Part shown: positions 33,601 through 46,308 of the stretch, one piece after another
How the letters are laid out: each line of letters starts with the position of its first letter
How positions within the stretch are numbered: the stretch's first letter is position 1
Notes under the pieces: generated by a model
What the model saw: only the letters and a program-made list of their open reading frames with translations
What the model was told of the DNA's origin: nothing
Database searches by the model: none
Program-made: the position numbers and the translations under genes
Source of the DNA: Cristatella mucedo
Lineage: Eukaryota; Bryozoa; Phylactolaemata; Cristatellidae
Assembly: GCA_009760855.2 (NCBI GenBank)
Contig: WPIO01000048.1
Span: forward strand, 1,751,001-1,815,000
Direction of reading: 5' to 3'
DNA: 64,000 nt

Positions 33601-35028
33601 ACCAGCTTATGACCTCAATCTAGTTATTGCCATTATCGCTCTTCGGTTTCCTACTAAGATAGGACCAGAACCACTATAATGCTGTGATAGTCGCAAAACC
33701 GAGCGGGATCATACCGCTCAAAATAAACTTGCTGATCAAAAGTGCCAAACGCAGCTGGGCTAGATCCAGCATAACTAGCTGCGCGAACCCACTGAAGCCA
33801 GCATTCCCGAAGAGGCTGCATCTCACGGCAAATGCTTCGCCTATCTGAATCGTCCTTTATTTACTTATACGTACTACAATTATGCATGCTACGAGCACTA
33901 TTCAGATGGTATACTTTTTCCAGCAGATTTACAGCTTAATGAGATAAATATAGAAATTTACTATTTTTGGAGCGCTATCTGTGTGCCTTGGCACTGCTTA
34001 GTTTTTATTATCTTATAATACTAATACGTTTGCATAACACCCTCAGAGAGCCGAATCTCTTTCCATATGTCTGAAAATGGCTAGTCAATCCTGATCTTAG
34101 TTACGCTTTCACAAGCTTGCGCTTAGTAGACCTAGCTAGTTTTCATCTCTGTGATAAACGATTATTTGTCTCAGCGAGTTCGCTAATAGCGCTTAGTCTA
34201 TAGTGCAAATTCGTTTAGCACGCCAGCAAGTGTCGTGTTGGAGAATTTTAGCAATAATGAGAGATGAGAAGGAGATTGAGCTACAAAGGCGAAGAAGATA
34301 TTTTCGCTCTGATAGCATCGATTTGAAGGTTCTTGAGATTGAAAAAATTAATAATACATTTGTATAATGCCCTAAGAGAAGTTAATCTTTATTCAGGTTA
34401 ATAATAATAAAATGACAATACTATATTTTGTACAGCGCTTTTAGATAACCTTGTATCTGTATTCCGCTGCTTTTCAACCAGCTGCAAGAGAAGCAATAAC
34501 CAATAGTTAACGAAAAGCCAGGCATCCGGCGTGGGCGAGCATGCAATAGCACACAGTTTTCATGTTAACACAAGCACGAAAAAGCATTAAAAAAGACTCA
34601 TGACTGCTGGTTATTCGAACAACGGTTAGTAAAACTCACTCAATCATGCACACGTAGGTCAACCACACACAACAAAGACGTATCCTATGCGTCGCTTTGC
34701 AAAATTGTTGGGAGCAGGGGAGGGGGGTTCGAGCATGTTTCCGGCCAGCCTCTTTTCACCGCTGGAGATTGAGAGTGTCTCGCACTGCTCGTGGTTCAAT
34801 TCCCTTAGTTATTATAAATTTTCAAATTCCAATGCCAACTGTGGTGAAAATGCTGAAATAAAAAGCAAAATTGTACTGAATTTCCTTCTTATATGGCACT
34901 GTAGTTACAAAGATGGTAGTCTAGGCTAGTGGTTAGGCTGAAGCTGCAATATTGGTCGAGCAGGTAACGTCGAGCCCAAATCGATAGTGTCGGAACTCTT
35001 GTGTACAACTCTAGAAAAGCCAAAGGAG
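33601..35028. other. LINE/SINE tail fragments, no gene
   Basis: Short tail-like pieces in reverse complement near 34,010-34,080 and 34,350-34,470, and a possible SINE A-box (GGCTAGTGGTTAGG) near 34,922-34,940. Otherwise unassigned. Confidence 0.4.
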
Positions 35029-36276
<1,248 letters not shown>

Positions 36277-37866
36277 TTGGCGCCAGCTTTACCGATATTA
36301 GTTAGGTGTCGAGAAGGGCTCGTATCAAAGAAGACAACAAGTCCTCTGGATCCTATTCCCACTGTCCTGCTCCTACGTTGCATTGATCTGCTGCTGCCAT
36401 GCATAACCAACATCATTAATATGTCATTAGCCTCAGGTCAGGTCCCAGCACCTTTCAAAAAAGCTGTAGTCAGGCCACTTCTCAAGAAAGCGACACTAGA
36501 CCAAGAGAACTTGAGCAACTACCGCCCAGTCTCCCTTCTACCATTCCTATCAAAGACACTGGAACGGGTCGTGGCAGACCAGCTGAACTCGTATATCGAA
36601 ACCTCACACCTTGCTAGTAAGTTCCAGTCTGGCTTTAGAGCTAATCACTCCACAGAATCAGCATTGCTTCGGGTATACAACGACCTACTTAGGAATGCAG
36701 ACATGGGTAGAGTGTCTCTGCTTGTTTTGCTTGATCTTTCGGCAGCTTTTGATACCATCGATCACAAAGTACTTCTAGAGCGCCTCTCATCTCGCCTGGG
36801 CATCACTGGCACTGCTCTGCAGTGGTTCAGGTCCTATCTCAGTGGGAGACTCCAGAGTATTGACGTGAATGGACAAAGATCATCTGAAGTACCTCTAAAA
36901 TATGGAGTACCTCAGGGCTCTGTGCTAGGTCCGGTTCTTTTCACCGTTTATACTCTGCCTCTTGCTGATGTGATTGCCAAGCACAATCTAGGCTTTCACT
37001 TCTATGCGGATGACACTCAGTTGTACCTTTGCTTTGATCCCTCCCAGCCTTCGAGCACCTCAAATTCTCTAAACTCACTTGCTGCATGCATTGATGACAT
37101 CCGCACATGGATGGCAGCAAATTTTCTAAAATTAAATGATGATAAAACTAACTTACTAGTTATGGGCAAACCAAGTGTGATTCAGAAATTGGAAAGGCTG
37201 ACTTTCAAAATTGGCTCTGCCAGCATATCTCCAGTTGAATCAGCTCGAAATCTAGTTGTCATATTCCAAAGCGACCTCTCGTTAGACGACCACATCAGCT
37301 CCACAGTCAAATCTGCCTATTTTCAGCTTCATAACATTGCTAAAATTAGGGCTTGTTTAGATAAGGATACCACGTCCAAGTTGGTCCATGCATTCGTGAC
37401 ATCCCGTCTCGACTTCTGCAACTCACTGCTTACTGGCCTACCAGCATGTGCGATCAGGCGATTGCAGCTGGTGCAAAACTTTGCAGCTAGGCTTGTCTGT
37501 CGTGAGAGTCGCAGTTGCCACATTACTCCACTTCTCGCCGACTTGTACTGGCTACCAGTGAGGCAACGGATTGACTTCAAGGTTTTGTCGCTCACTTTTA
37601 GGTCTCTTCATTCTATGGCTCCAGCCTATCTTTCAGATATACTACCCCACCAGGCCAAGCATCGTACCACCCGCTTTTCGGAATCCAACAGTCTGGAAAT
37701 ACCTCATACAAACCTTAAATCCTTTGGAGACCGTGCATTTAGCTCGTATGCTCCCAAAGCCTGGAACTCCCTCCCGACCTGCGTCAGAACATCCCCTGAC
37801 CTGACCACATTTAAAAGAAACTTAAAAACACGCCTATTTAGGACAGCATTTATTGGGTCCCTGTGA
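36277..37866 (+). CDS. L2/CR1-type LINE reverse transcriptase, uninterrupted but 5' truncated
   Basis: The 529-residue frame carries the reverse transcriptase of a non-LTR retrotransposon. In order: [37 protein letters not shown], the first catalytic Asp in [12 protein letters not shown] (about residue 155), [12 protein letters not shown], the YADD box in FYADDTQLY (about 242-250), [14 protein letters not shown], then the thumb and a C-terminal [16 protein letters not shown] and WNSLP region typical of this clade. The apurinic endonuclease domain is absent; sequence homologous to the family appears to begin near 36,310, so this insertion is 5' truncated and cannot retrotranspose alone. No internal stop is present, suggesting a relatively recent insertion. 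Confidence 0.93.
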   Translation: MAPALPILVRCREGLVSKKTTSPLDPIPTVLLLRCIDLLLPCITNIINMSLASGQVPAPFKKAVVRPLLKKATLDQENLSNYRPVSLLPFLSKTLERVVADQLNSYIETSHLASKFQSGFRANHSTESALLRVYNDLLRNADMGRVSLLVLLDLSAAFDTIDHKVLLERLSSRLGITGTALQWFRSYLSGRLQSIDVNGQRSSEVPLKYGVPQGSVLGPVLFTVYTLPLADVIAKHNLGFHFYADDTQLYLCFDPSQPSSTSNSLNSLAACIDDIRTWMAANFLKLNDDKTNLLVMGKPSVIQKLERLTFKIGSASISPVESARNLVVIFQSDLSLDDHISSTVKSAYFQLHNIAKIRACLDKDTTSKLVHAFVTSRLDFCNSLLTGLPACAIRRLQLVQNFAARLVCRESRSCHITPLLADLYWLPVRQRIDFKVLSLTFRSLHSMAPAYLSDILPHQAKHRTTRFSESNSLEIPHTNLKSFGDRAFSSYAPKAWNSLPTCVRTSPDLTTFKRNLKTRLFRTAFIGSL

Positions 37867-38105
37867 TTCGTCCTTGATGTGCTTATGCGTGCTGCCACTG
37901 TGCATGCTGCCACTAACCACATTTGCATGCTGACCCTGTGCATGTCACCCCTAACCATATTATTCATTTCGTTTGTTTTTCAAGCATGATTTTACTTACT
38001 ATTCAATTGCATATCACTTTGCAGCAAATGTAAAGCGCCTAGAAAGAGATTAAGTTCTCTGAGGGTGCTTTATCAAGTGCAATATTATTATTATTATCAT
38101 TATTA
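37867..38105 (+). mobile_element. LINE 3' untranslated region and (ATT)n tail
   Basis: Contains the GTAAAGCGCCTAGAAAG signature, repeated in many copies in this window, and ends in ATT repeats that take the place of a poly-A tail. Confidence 0.85.
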
Positions 38106-39104
38106 TTACTGGTACGAGTAAAATACTTCAGATAGAAATCCGCTAAAGCATTTTTAGAGGCTATGAATCTGCAGCCTATTCAGCCAAATATTTCAGAAAC
38201 GAAATTATGAACATTTTAGCTGTCGACTCGTAAAAAATGGTAGACGTGCCTTCTAGGTTTTCTGCATTTCCGAGTGTCCTTATGATCAACGAGCAAGATT
38301 TATTTACATATAACTGCAGCTCAGCTAAAGCCGCCGCCACCATCACCGATGGGGTTTCTGCCTCACATTTATATATTTGTCATGGCTACACTGTAAGTAA
38401 TAGTGAGAGTGTTATAAAATGTGAACAGAATGAAGCTTAACATGCACTTAAATCACCAAAACAAATCGCCGATGTGACATACAAATCGGGCTGAGTACGT
38501 ACCCAGTGAGAAAGTTGTTTACTTCACCGTAGAGAAAGGCCACCTCTTAGTTATGTAAAGGCAGGAAAAGAAAATGATAAAAGCATGCTTTTAATTGGCG
38601 AGTCGACCGTCTCAGGCACATTTTGGAGACTCCGTCAAGAGTCTCCACTGGCCGTCAGAGTGCGGCTCATGCAGACAGGCAGCTCTGTTATCCCCACAAT
38701 CTGCTCGGCACCTGCCGAGTGTTTGCTGATCAAAAGATTCGTGTCGTATGTCATATGAGGTAACGAAGGTGATTGAATAAATCACTTCCATCTTGAACTG
38801 CCTAGACATGTAATTCTAGAGATTCTATGAGAAATTAGCCTCTTGGTGAGGGTTTCTGAACGTTGGAGATTTGGGTAATTCAAGCGGCCATTTCGCCTGG
38901 CGTGCTTTCTTGCAGGTCTTTGTGCACAACGTATGCGTCACCTGAGCATCTCTCGGGTCAATGTTGAGTCTCGCTGGCTGCAAAGGCGCCCAGTCGTCAT
39001 CACCCAGACCATTTCTCGATGGAGGATCCCAACCCTGACTATCAATGAATGAACCTTCGGTTGAGGGTCACGGTCAAGGGTCATTAGCTCACCAGTCGAT
39101 TGCG
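38106..39104. other. No gene seen
   Basis: Unassigned sequence. Confidence 0.4.
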
Positions 39105-39190
39105 TTTCCCTTTGCAGCAAATGTAAAGCACCCAGAAAGAGATTGAGTTTTCTGAAGGCGCTTTATCAAGTGCATTACTATTATTATTAT
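39105..39190 (+). mobile_element. Solo LINE 3' tail
   Basis: GCAGCAAATGTAAAGCACC through TTATCAAGTGCATTAC and an ATT run: only the last ~85 bases of the LINE. Confidence 0.7.
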
Positions 39191-40689
39191 TTAACTCCGC
39201 TGAGGGTGGTCGACTTTTCTGCTATTGGCTCGTGAGCAGAAGCTAATGAACTCTTGGCGTTGCCATCAGCGCTGTACTAAAAAACTAAAAAAATATAATT
39301 CATTTGTATAGCAACCTAAAAGAACTTAATCTTTATTCAGGCACTTCATATATGAAACGGGGCTCAAGCCCCCCCCAACCTACCTGGGCCAGACCTCGGT
39401 TGGGGCGAGCATCTCGACCATTGGGCCAAACCAGCAGAGACATGTTAACGGGATTTGGCCAGTGACCTGTCAAGGTTATGCTTGAGGACATCTTCGGCGG
39501 TACGTTTGAGGACAACTTCGACAGTACGTTTGAGGATAACTTCAAAGGTACCGGCGGTCCTCAGACGGTGGCTTGGACCCTTTGATGTCTGAAAATCGCA
39601 TCTTCGCGGTTGCAGTGGCCATCAAAAATTGATAATAAAATTGAGCTGGCTATTGCAGTCTACTCCAAGTCTAGCAATCTCACCAGTTGCCTGCGAGTGG
39701 ATGCCCTCGAACGTTAAGCTGCCTTTCTATACCGAAGACAGTTTTCCAAGTTTACTTATCCACAGCCCAATCCATTAGAGCGACCTGCAATGCTCAAATC
39801 ATCTGAAAACGCTAGCAGTGCCAACAATGAAAGGATTATTTGACGACCTCAGAGAACAAGATATCCTTCTAAGCACATTGCTCATGCGCATGTGCTGAAG
39901 AGCAAGCGGGAATTCCGACAGCTGGTGAAGTTTTCAGCAAGCGAGAGCGGCGAGGGCGTGCAGGTCAAATCACACGGAGAAAGGAGCCAAGACTGCCATG
40001 AATGGGTGTTTTATTTTAGCTTCTTTGAAAAAGCAGTCAGTCTAATTAGGGGACGTCGTGATGCCTGATGGTTAATGCATCGCGCGCTCACGGAAGTGGT
40101 TCATCTAATTACCTTCTGTTTCGATAGATAGGGTTAGGGCTTGCGTGACTGGCTTGCTCGGTGCCGGATGAGCGGGGATGTTTGAGCCACGACGTCTGTT
40201 TGCCACGAGGGGCGGTAGCCACGGTGGAGCGCCAAAGCTTTCACCTCTTACAGCTGTACGACTTTTTTAATCAGCGTTTTGTAAATACGCGTTACAATTA
40301 TACAACCTATATGTTATATCAATTTGCGATACCTGAATGGGTTTTGTGGCCATTTTAAGGGATTGGAGCAGCACATTTCGCAGTCACACGTCGCTCAGGT
40401 CCTCTCTTTTGGAGTGCCTGTCTATCGCAAGAGTGTACGCGCTCAGCGTTTCGTTGTTGACAAGCTGTAACCGAAATATCAGAACGCCACTGGGGTTCAC
40501 TGAGTAGACAAAAGTATCCGGAACAGTTGGTAATCAGCATGTTCAATGTACTTGCTGAAACTGTCCGTTGTCGCAAATGTCCTGAAGTCGTAGCCCATGG
40601 GTTTGGTGAGGCTTTGGCCTTAGCAAGGAGGCAGACACAGAGGCCGCGCACCGTCTGGAGCACATTGCAAGCACCTCGTGCCTAATATC
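39191..40689. other. No gene seen
   Basis: A diverged LINE-like tail in reverse complement near 39,285-39,355; a short direct repeat of GGACAACTTCGACAGTACG-type units near 39,485-39,545. Otherwise unassigned. Confidence 0.4.
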
Positions 40690-41095
40690 GGTTTCCTAAA
40701 CTCACTAGGCTCCCCCACCAGGCTACGCTCCATACCGTCCGCTTTTCTGAATCTAATCGTTTAGTTGCACCTCATACGAACCTCAACTCCTTTGGAGACC
40801 AGGCCTTTAGTTCGTATGCTTCCAAAACCTGGAACTCCCTCCCGAACGAAGTCACGACATCACCTGACTTGACGACGTTTAAAAAGAATCTAACCATGCA
40901 TCTATTTGTCACTGCATTTAGCGAGTCCATGTGATTCATCCTACTTGCATGCTGACCCTTTCCGTGACTCCTCTAACCAAGTGTGTTGACATAGAGCATG
41001 CTACCATAAACCATAAACCATTCAATCATGCTTCCTTAACAGCACAGGTACAGGACCTAGAAAGAGATTAAGTTCCATGAGGGCGATTGTTATTC
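40690..41095 (+). mobile_element. LINE 3'-end fragment
   Basis: Matches the last ~130 codons of the intact LINE (CCACCAGGCTACGCTCCATACC onwards is parallel to 37,645 onwards) and its 3' tail, with frame breaks. Confidence 0.75.
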
Positions 41096-42379
41096 TTACT
41101 CTTATAGGTGACACAATGCTGGCCTGCGGGCTTAAAAGGAGCCACTGCATTACGTCGGGTGGCCTGCATCCGGCGTCTGCAGCTGATTTGTCGCGGAGGC
41201 GACGGGAGGGGGAGAGTGGTCAGAGGCTGATACCATCGCGCCAGCTACGGAATGACCAGAAGAAATTCGCTTAGGGAAGAATCGCTGTAGCTGCCTATGC
41301 GTATCGCTTTCAATGCGCTCTCTGAGAAGGTCAGGGTCGCAAGCCTTTCAAAAAATGCCGACTGCGGAATTTCCAGACTGACGACCTTTCAAAAAAGGGG
41401 CCGTGGCCTGGGGCTGCTAGATAGGCTGGACAACCTCCGTAGCAACCGTAGCCTGCGACCTTCATCTGCAATTCAATGTGTAATAGTCTAGGCGTTCCGC
41501 AGTTCCGTGGGCGGTTCGCGATTATCTAAACCTGACAACACTGCTGTGCTAGTAAACCAGCGGTAGGTAATTTCAATAAGCTAACGATTCCGCACGAGCC
41601 CTGCTCACATCCGACTTCCGTTAGAAAAATCCAATGGCTTTTATCAACATCATTTCAGGAGAGGAAGGCTGCACGTCCAGGCAGTAATAGCTATAGCATT
41701 TTCATCCATTAGCTTGGCTAAATTTACGAAGTGGCGTCAACCAAACCTAACTGACTGAGAGTCTGAATTGTTTCGAGCATATTGAGTATGTTTGGAAGGA
41801 TACGCTTCCGCTCTATTCTGAGTGATACTTAGCTGGTCACGTGCTGAAGGGGCTGCATCGACTCCGTTAAAGCGAGAAAGTCCTCCATCAAGTGGCAGAA
41901 TGGCGCACTTCGGTCACGCGGCAAAATGGCACAGTGTTATCTTCCGTGACAGAACTACCATGACTCGGCGAGCGAGTCCACAGGCGGTGAGCACATCCAG
42001 GTAGGCGTACGCACGAATTGCAAGAGCCTTTGGATCACGAGCAATCTACGTGTGTCGAAACAGCTTTCAGCAGGAGCCCCAGCAGGAGCCCCGCTGCCTT
42101 CTCCCCCCCCCCCAAGTGGTGCAGCAGTCATGTCAGAGGTTTGAACGATTCGCTGTAGTCGATACGCTCCTTTTCAGCCACACTTGCCAAACAAGGACGC
42201 AGGGCGGGCGGCCAGAGGGAAGGGGCTAAAGCCACCCCATAAGTAAGTCCGGCTGCAGGGGGCGGGACAGGGTTGCCTCTTCCAGATATACGGCCGCTCG
42301 TGCACTCAATTCGCTACGACGTTACCCCTTAGCCCGACCCACGGAAGCACGATAGCCCAGATAGTCGATAGGTCCAGAT
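41096..42379. other. No gene seen
   Basis: Unassigned sequence with a C run near 42,103-42,112. Confidence 0.4.
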
Positions 42380-43140
42380 GGCTATCGGATGGGTACTGGC
42401 TGGCACTGCACTGCTGCAGTGGCTTAGGTCCTTTACCAGTGGAATATTTCAATAAACGTCATAGATGCCAACGGCCGAGGGCCAAGCGGCGAGCCTTTAA
42501 GCACGGGTCACCCCGAGCAATCGCTCTGGGTCCGCTTCTTTTCACACTTCGCGGTCCGCCTTTGCCGCCGCTGCAATCACCTAGCTCAAGCTGGACCTTC
42601 GCTTTCACCTGGTAGACGCGCAGGCGCGAACATGCGCTGCGATCACCCTGCTCCAGTACCTACAAGTAGACAGCATTCCTTGTAGCAGTTTACGTTGCTG
42701 ACGTTCGCACTCGAGTGGCGCTAGACTTTTCCAAATTTAATGACCGTAAACTAACTCAATAAAATTATGAACATGGCTCTGCAATAGAAACTAGAATGCT
42801 TAACACTAAAACAATGGGCCTGACCAACATATCTTCTGTTGTCCTCCAAGTGAATCTGGGTGTCCAATTACAAAATGAACTTTTGCTAGATTCCCACATA
42901 AGCTCCGCGTGTTTGTCAGCAAACTTTCAGCTACTTTAATAGTATTGCAAAATCGCAGACGGGTTCGCGCTGATAGCGATATCGCAGCCAAGCTGGGTGG
43001 CTCCATGCATGCGCGACACCCCGTCAGGACATCTCTGGCTCACTGCATGCAGGAGCAGTGCCCGTGCAATTGTAGGCGTACAGTTTTGCTGCGAAGTTGT
43101 GCAGCCAGGCTTGTCTCTCCGTGAGCGCCGCAACTGCCAC
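42380..43140 (+). mobile_element. Degenerate LINE reverse transcriptase fragment
   Basis: Pieces parallel the intact LINE from the [13 protein letters not shown] region (42,390) to the [10 protein letters not shown] region (43,110), with many breaks and high GC. Confidence 0.65.
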
Positions 43141-43579
43141 GTTAAAGCTCTGCTCGCGGAGCCTGCGCGGGCTCCGCGATATCGACTTGGAGCGCGCCGA
43201 TTCGCAGAGGCGATTCGCGGGCCCCTCTTCATTCTCTCTTGTTCGGGGGCCGACTTATACGACTTATACTTACTTCGCAGGCATTCCATTCGCAGCAGCA
43301 GCAGCAGCAGCTGCGACTCTTCATCCAACCGATCTCGAATCCTTTAGAGCTCCTACCTCTAGTTTCTGCGATCTGAAAGTATGTAGCTCGCTACTACTGA
43401 CTAATATCACGACATTTCATCGAACGATGGCGTCTATAAAAAAAAAAGCAAAAATTCCACCTATTTCTCGCAGCATGCGATCCGTCCACGAGAAATAGTC
43501 GATTGCGCATATGCATGATAAAGCAGTGCACGTTACTACTAATTAATAATCTACAATGTCTAGATTCATATCTATTTAT
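43141..43579. other. No gene seen; short CAG run
   Basis: A (CAG)n run lies near 43,292-43,312. Confidence 0.4.
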
Positions 43580-43660
43580 TAATAATAATTATAATAATAC
43601 GCTTGATAAAGCACCCTCAGTGAACTCAATCTGATACTAGGCGCTTTACATTTGCTGAAA
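43580..43660 (-). mobile_element. Solo LINE 3' tail, minus strand
   Basis: AAT run followed by reverse complement of the LINE tail (GCGCTTTACATTTGCTG). Confidence 0.7.
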
Positions 43661-45265
43661 CTTATCGGACGGTAAACGAACGTTTTATGGCAATTAATGT
43701 TGCGTGCAACATTTTATCATTATCATCATCATCCTACGACTAGGCTTATAGAGTAATTGTAAAGGCTTGCTTGGCGGCGCGCCTTCAGTTCGGCGCTGAT
43801 ACGACATGTTTTCCCACGGTATGAAAGGAGGCCAGCGCTGCAAGCATTTGGCATGCAAGTTCGACTTCCGTGAGCAGAGCGGCTGTCGCGCTGTTCTTCC
43901 AGCGGGCTAGGATATTTTCAGAGAGCTACCGAAGGAATTTGATTTTTTTTATTGGATAGACGCGAAGAAAGTCCGCTATGTGGCGGTGGCGTCGCGCCTG
44001 CTTCCGCGTGCGAAGCCATTCAATTGTTTGAAGCTAGGAGGCGCGTTTCTCTTTAGACTGGTTGCGTCGGCGAGCGCGCGCTCGGCCGAGTGCTTTGACT
44101 TTTTTTCGGCCAAAAAGAAATTAACCCAATTAGTTCTAAGCAGAGTAGTCAATTCTTTTTGGGCTGCGCATCTTTAGCAAGCTACTCCAACCCGTTTCTC
44201 CGGCGATGTCCAGCCATTTTCTTTCGGCAGAACGCTGACGCAAGGCAGTCGGGCACGTGGGTAGCTGTCGAGGTGCAGCATCTGGCCCTATAGAAACGGT
44301 GACAGCAGATCCTGTCCACATAGCATCTCAAAAAAGCTTTCGGGTGGCGCTCTTTTGGCGCAGGCATAATACGAACTTCTCTCAAATCGGCGTTAACGCA
44401 GCTTTTTCCCGAGCGGCATAAGAGCGCGTCATCGCCAGAGCACTTCCAGCGCTTCTTTGGCCGCGGCGCGCGCGCAGAATCGCCGGCGTCTGCTTGCACG
44501 CATGTTGCAAATCTCTTGTGTGGGAGACTGGAGAGTATTTCCGCAGGAGCGGCCGCTCGAGGGCGGCCGCCACGCGGTGGACCTTTAGTGCTAAGCTGCG
44601 CGGCCAGGCGCTAAGAGAAGAGCTTCCGTGCCCAGAAGACGTCTGAGAAGGCAGTTCGTGCGGCGGCGTCCATTTGGAGCTCTCTCATTTTATGTCAGTC
44701 ACTTTGGGCCATTCTGCTCCAATAAAGGAACTGCTGGAAAATTTCAATTTTTTGTAAGCCTCGACGGCGTAAACGTAAAGCCGCAGAATGCTCTCCTTCG
44801 ACGACTTCCGCCGGAGCAGTACGCTGTCAGGGTGCAGCGGACTCAACTCAATGTGAAGGATGAGTCGTTCTATTCGTGAGACTGCATTTTGTGCCGAAAA
44901 AAGATATCGAGTTTGTGAGCTATGAAGGCGCCAGCTGCCTGCTCTGTTGAGCTTAGTGGTTAAGGAAATCCCCTTCTCAACTTCTGAAACGTTTTATGTG
45001 CTTAACCAAAATTGAGCCAGATGATAAAAAGCGTATTTCTGATATTAGGTGAATTTTGAATATACTCTTATGTCAAGAGTGAACCGAGGTAGTACTAGTT
45101 CTCAGCATTTGACCGAACTACACTTTGTACTATAGCCGCTGATTACTGAAGCAAAAGTTAAGAATATCTACAGTAAAAGCTAACCAGCAGTCTCCTGAGA
45201 GTGATGTAGAGCTGGCTATGAGGCCTGAACTTGAGCATGCTAATGAGGGCAGCGGGATTGAACTT
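43661..45265. other. No gene assigned
   Basis: GC-richer from 43,790 to 44,880. Open frames are short. A SINE-like A-box (GAGCTTAGTGGTTAAGG) occurs at 44,949-44,965. Confidence 0.35.
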
Positions 45266-45436
45266 ACTAAATGAAATACTAGCTGATTTAACGGCCTCTT
45301 TTGTAGTGCGACAGAAGAGCCTATATGGCTATCACCACCGCTTGCAGCGGCTATAAAGGATCGCTCGCCTCTGGTCTCGGTCCTGAGGTCGCGAAAAGAA
45401 ATCGCCTTACCAAGTGTGCCATCACGGTTCACCAAG
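45266..45436 (-). mobile_element. tRNA-derived SINE copy, minus strand
   Basis: Reverse complement of the family: GCTGATTTAACGGCCTCTTTTG at its start, TATCACCACCGCTTGCAGCGG in the middle, and a degenerate B-box/A-box region ending in CCATCACGGTTCACC. Confidence 0.75.
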
Positions 45437-46035
45437 TAGTGTCAATCTAAATTACGTCAAGTACTATAAGGCCATCAATGTCGCACGGGTGCAAGTCATA
45501 GTTGAATCTCCGTATGGTGAAATTGGAAAATCTGATTCACGGCTTGAGATGCCGTAGTTGATAAGTTGCTACCAGGGAATGTAAACAGCTGCTAGTAGCG
45601 TGCAGGCGTCTTGTACTTAAGCTTTGAGTGACGATACGAGAAACGGAGTTGTTACTCTTTCTGAGCGGTTGTGGCCCATGAGTAGCTTGCAACTGCTCTA
45701 ACTTACTTCGAGACTGCTACTACGTGCAAACTTTTGAGATTATGGATTGCTGCTCTAACGCTAACCAAAGCTGCTATACTTCATTGCGAGCCTACTGCTG
45801 ATGATTTCGAGACTACGAATGATGTTGCTGCTGCAGCCACTTCGCATTTAATGTCCAATGAGGACCATTGTATCTACGATGTTGTGAAACATCGCATCGC
45901 TGTGGCTGTATGCATCGCTGTGGCTATTGCTCACATGCCACTTCTTTTTGCTGCCACTGGATGCCACCAGGATGTCAATCTTGCCAGTTCTACGTTTACA
46001 CAACGAATCCTCCTCGCGTAGCTGGCTACTCGGTG
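45437..46035. other. No gene seen
   Basis: Unassigned sequence. Confidence 0.4.
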
Positions 46036-46308
46036 ACGCTCCCTGCTCTGCGATTGTAGCCAACCCAGAAGCCACGTGTCAGATGAGTAGCCGTTTTCGC
46101 GATCGTGTGCATGGTGACAATTAAATACGTCACACTCAGCTGTTTTACGATGCCGGAGACGACTGCTTAACGCTCCATGTTCTGCGACTGTAGCCAACCC
46201 GGAAGCCACGTGCCAAATGAGTGACCGTTTTCGCGATTGAATGCATGGTGATAATGCTATACGTCACACGCAGGCAGGTGTTTTACGATGCCGGAAACGA
46301 CTGCTGAT
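46036..46308. repeat. Tandem duplication, two copies of about 134 bases
   Basis: ACGCTCC-TG-TCTGCGA-TGTAGCCAACCC occurs at 46,036 and again at 46,170, and the following GAAGCCACGTG, CCGTTTTCGCGAT and TTTTACGATGCCGGA blocks repeat at the same offset. Confidence 0.8.

Noticed and set aside
36277-37866. Host telomerase or a viral reverse transcriptase
   Set aside because: Motif order and the [20 protein letters not shown] and FYADD blocks are those of L2/CR1 LINEs, and the ATT tail and multiple truncated copies confirm it.
44545-44580. NotI/XhoI-like cluster resembling a cloning polylinker
   Set aside because: Only short restriction-site-like words match, one base short of the vector sequence I know, and the surroundings are ordinary GC-rich genomic sequence.
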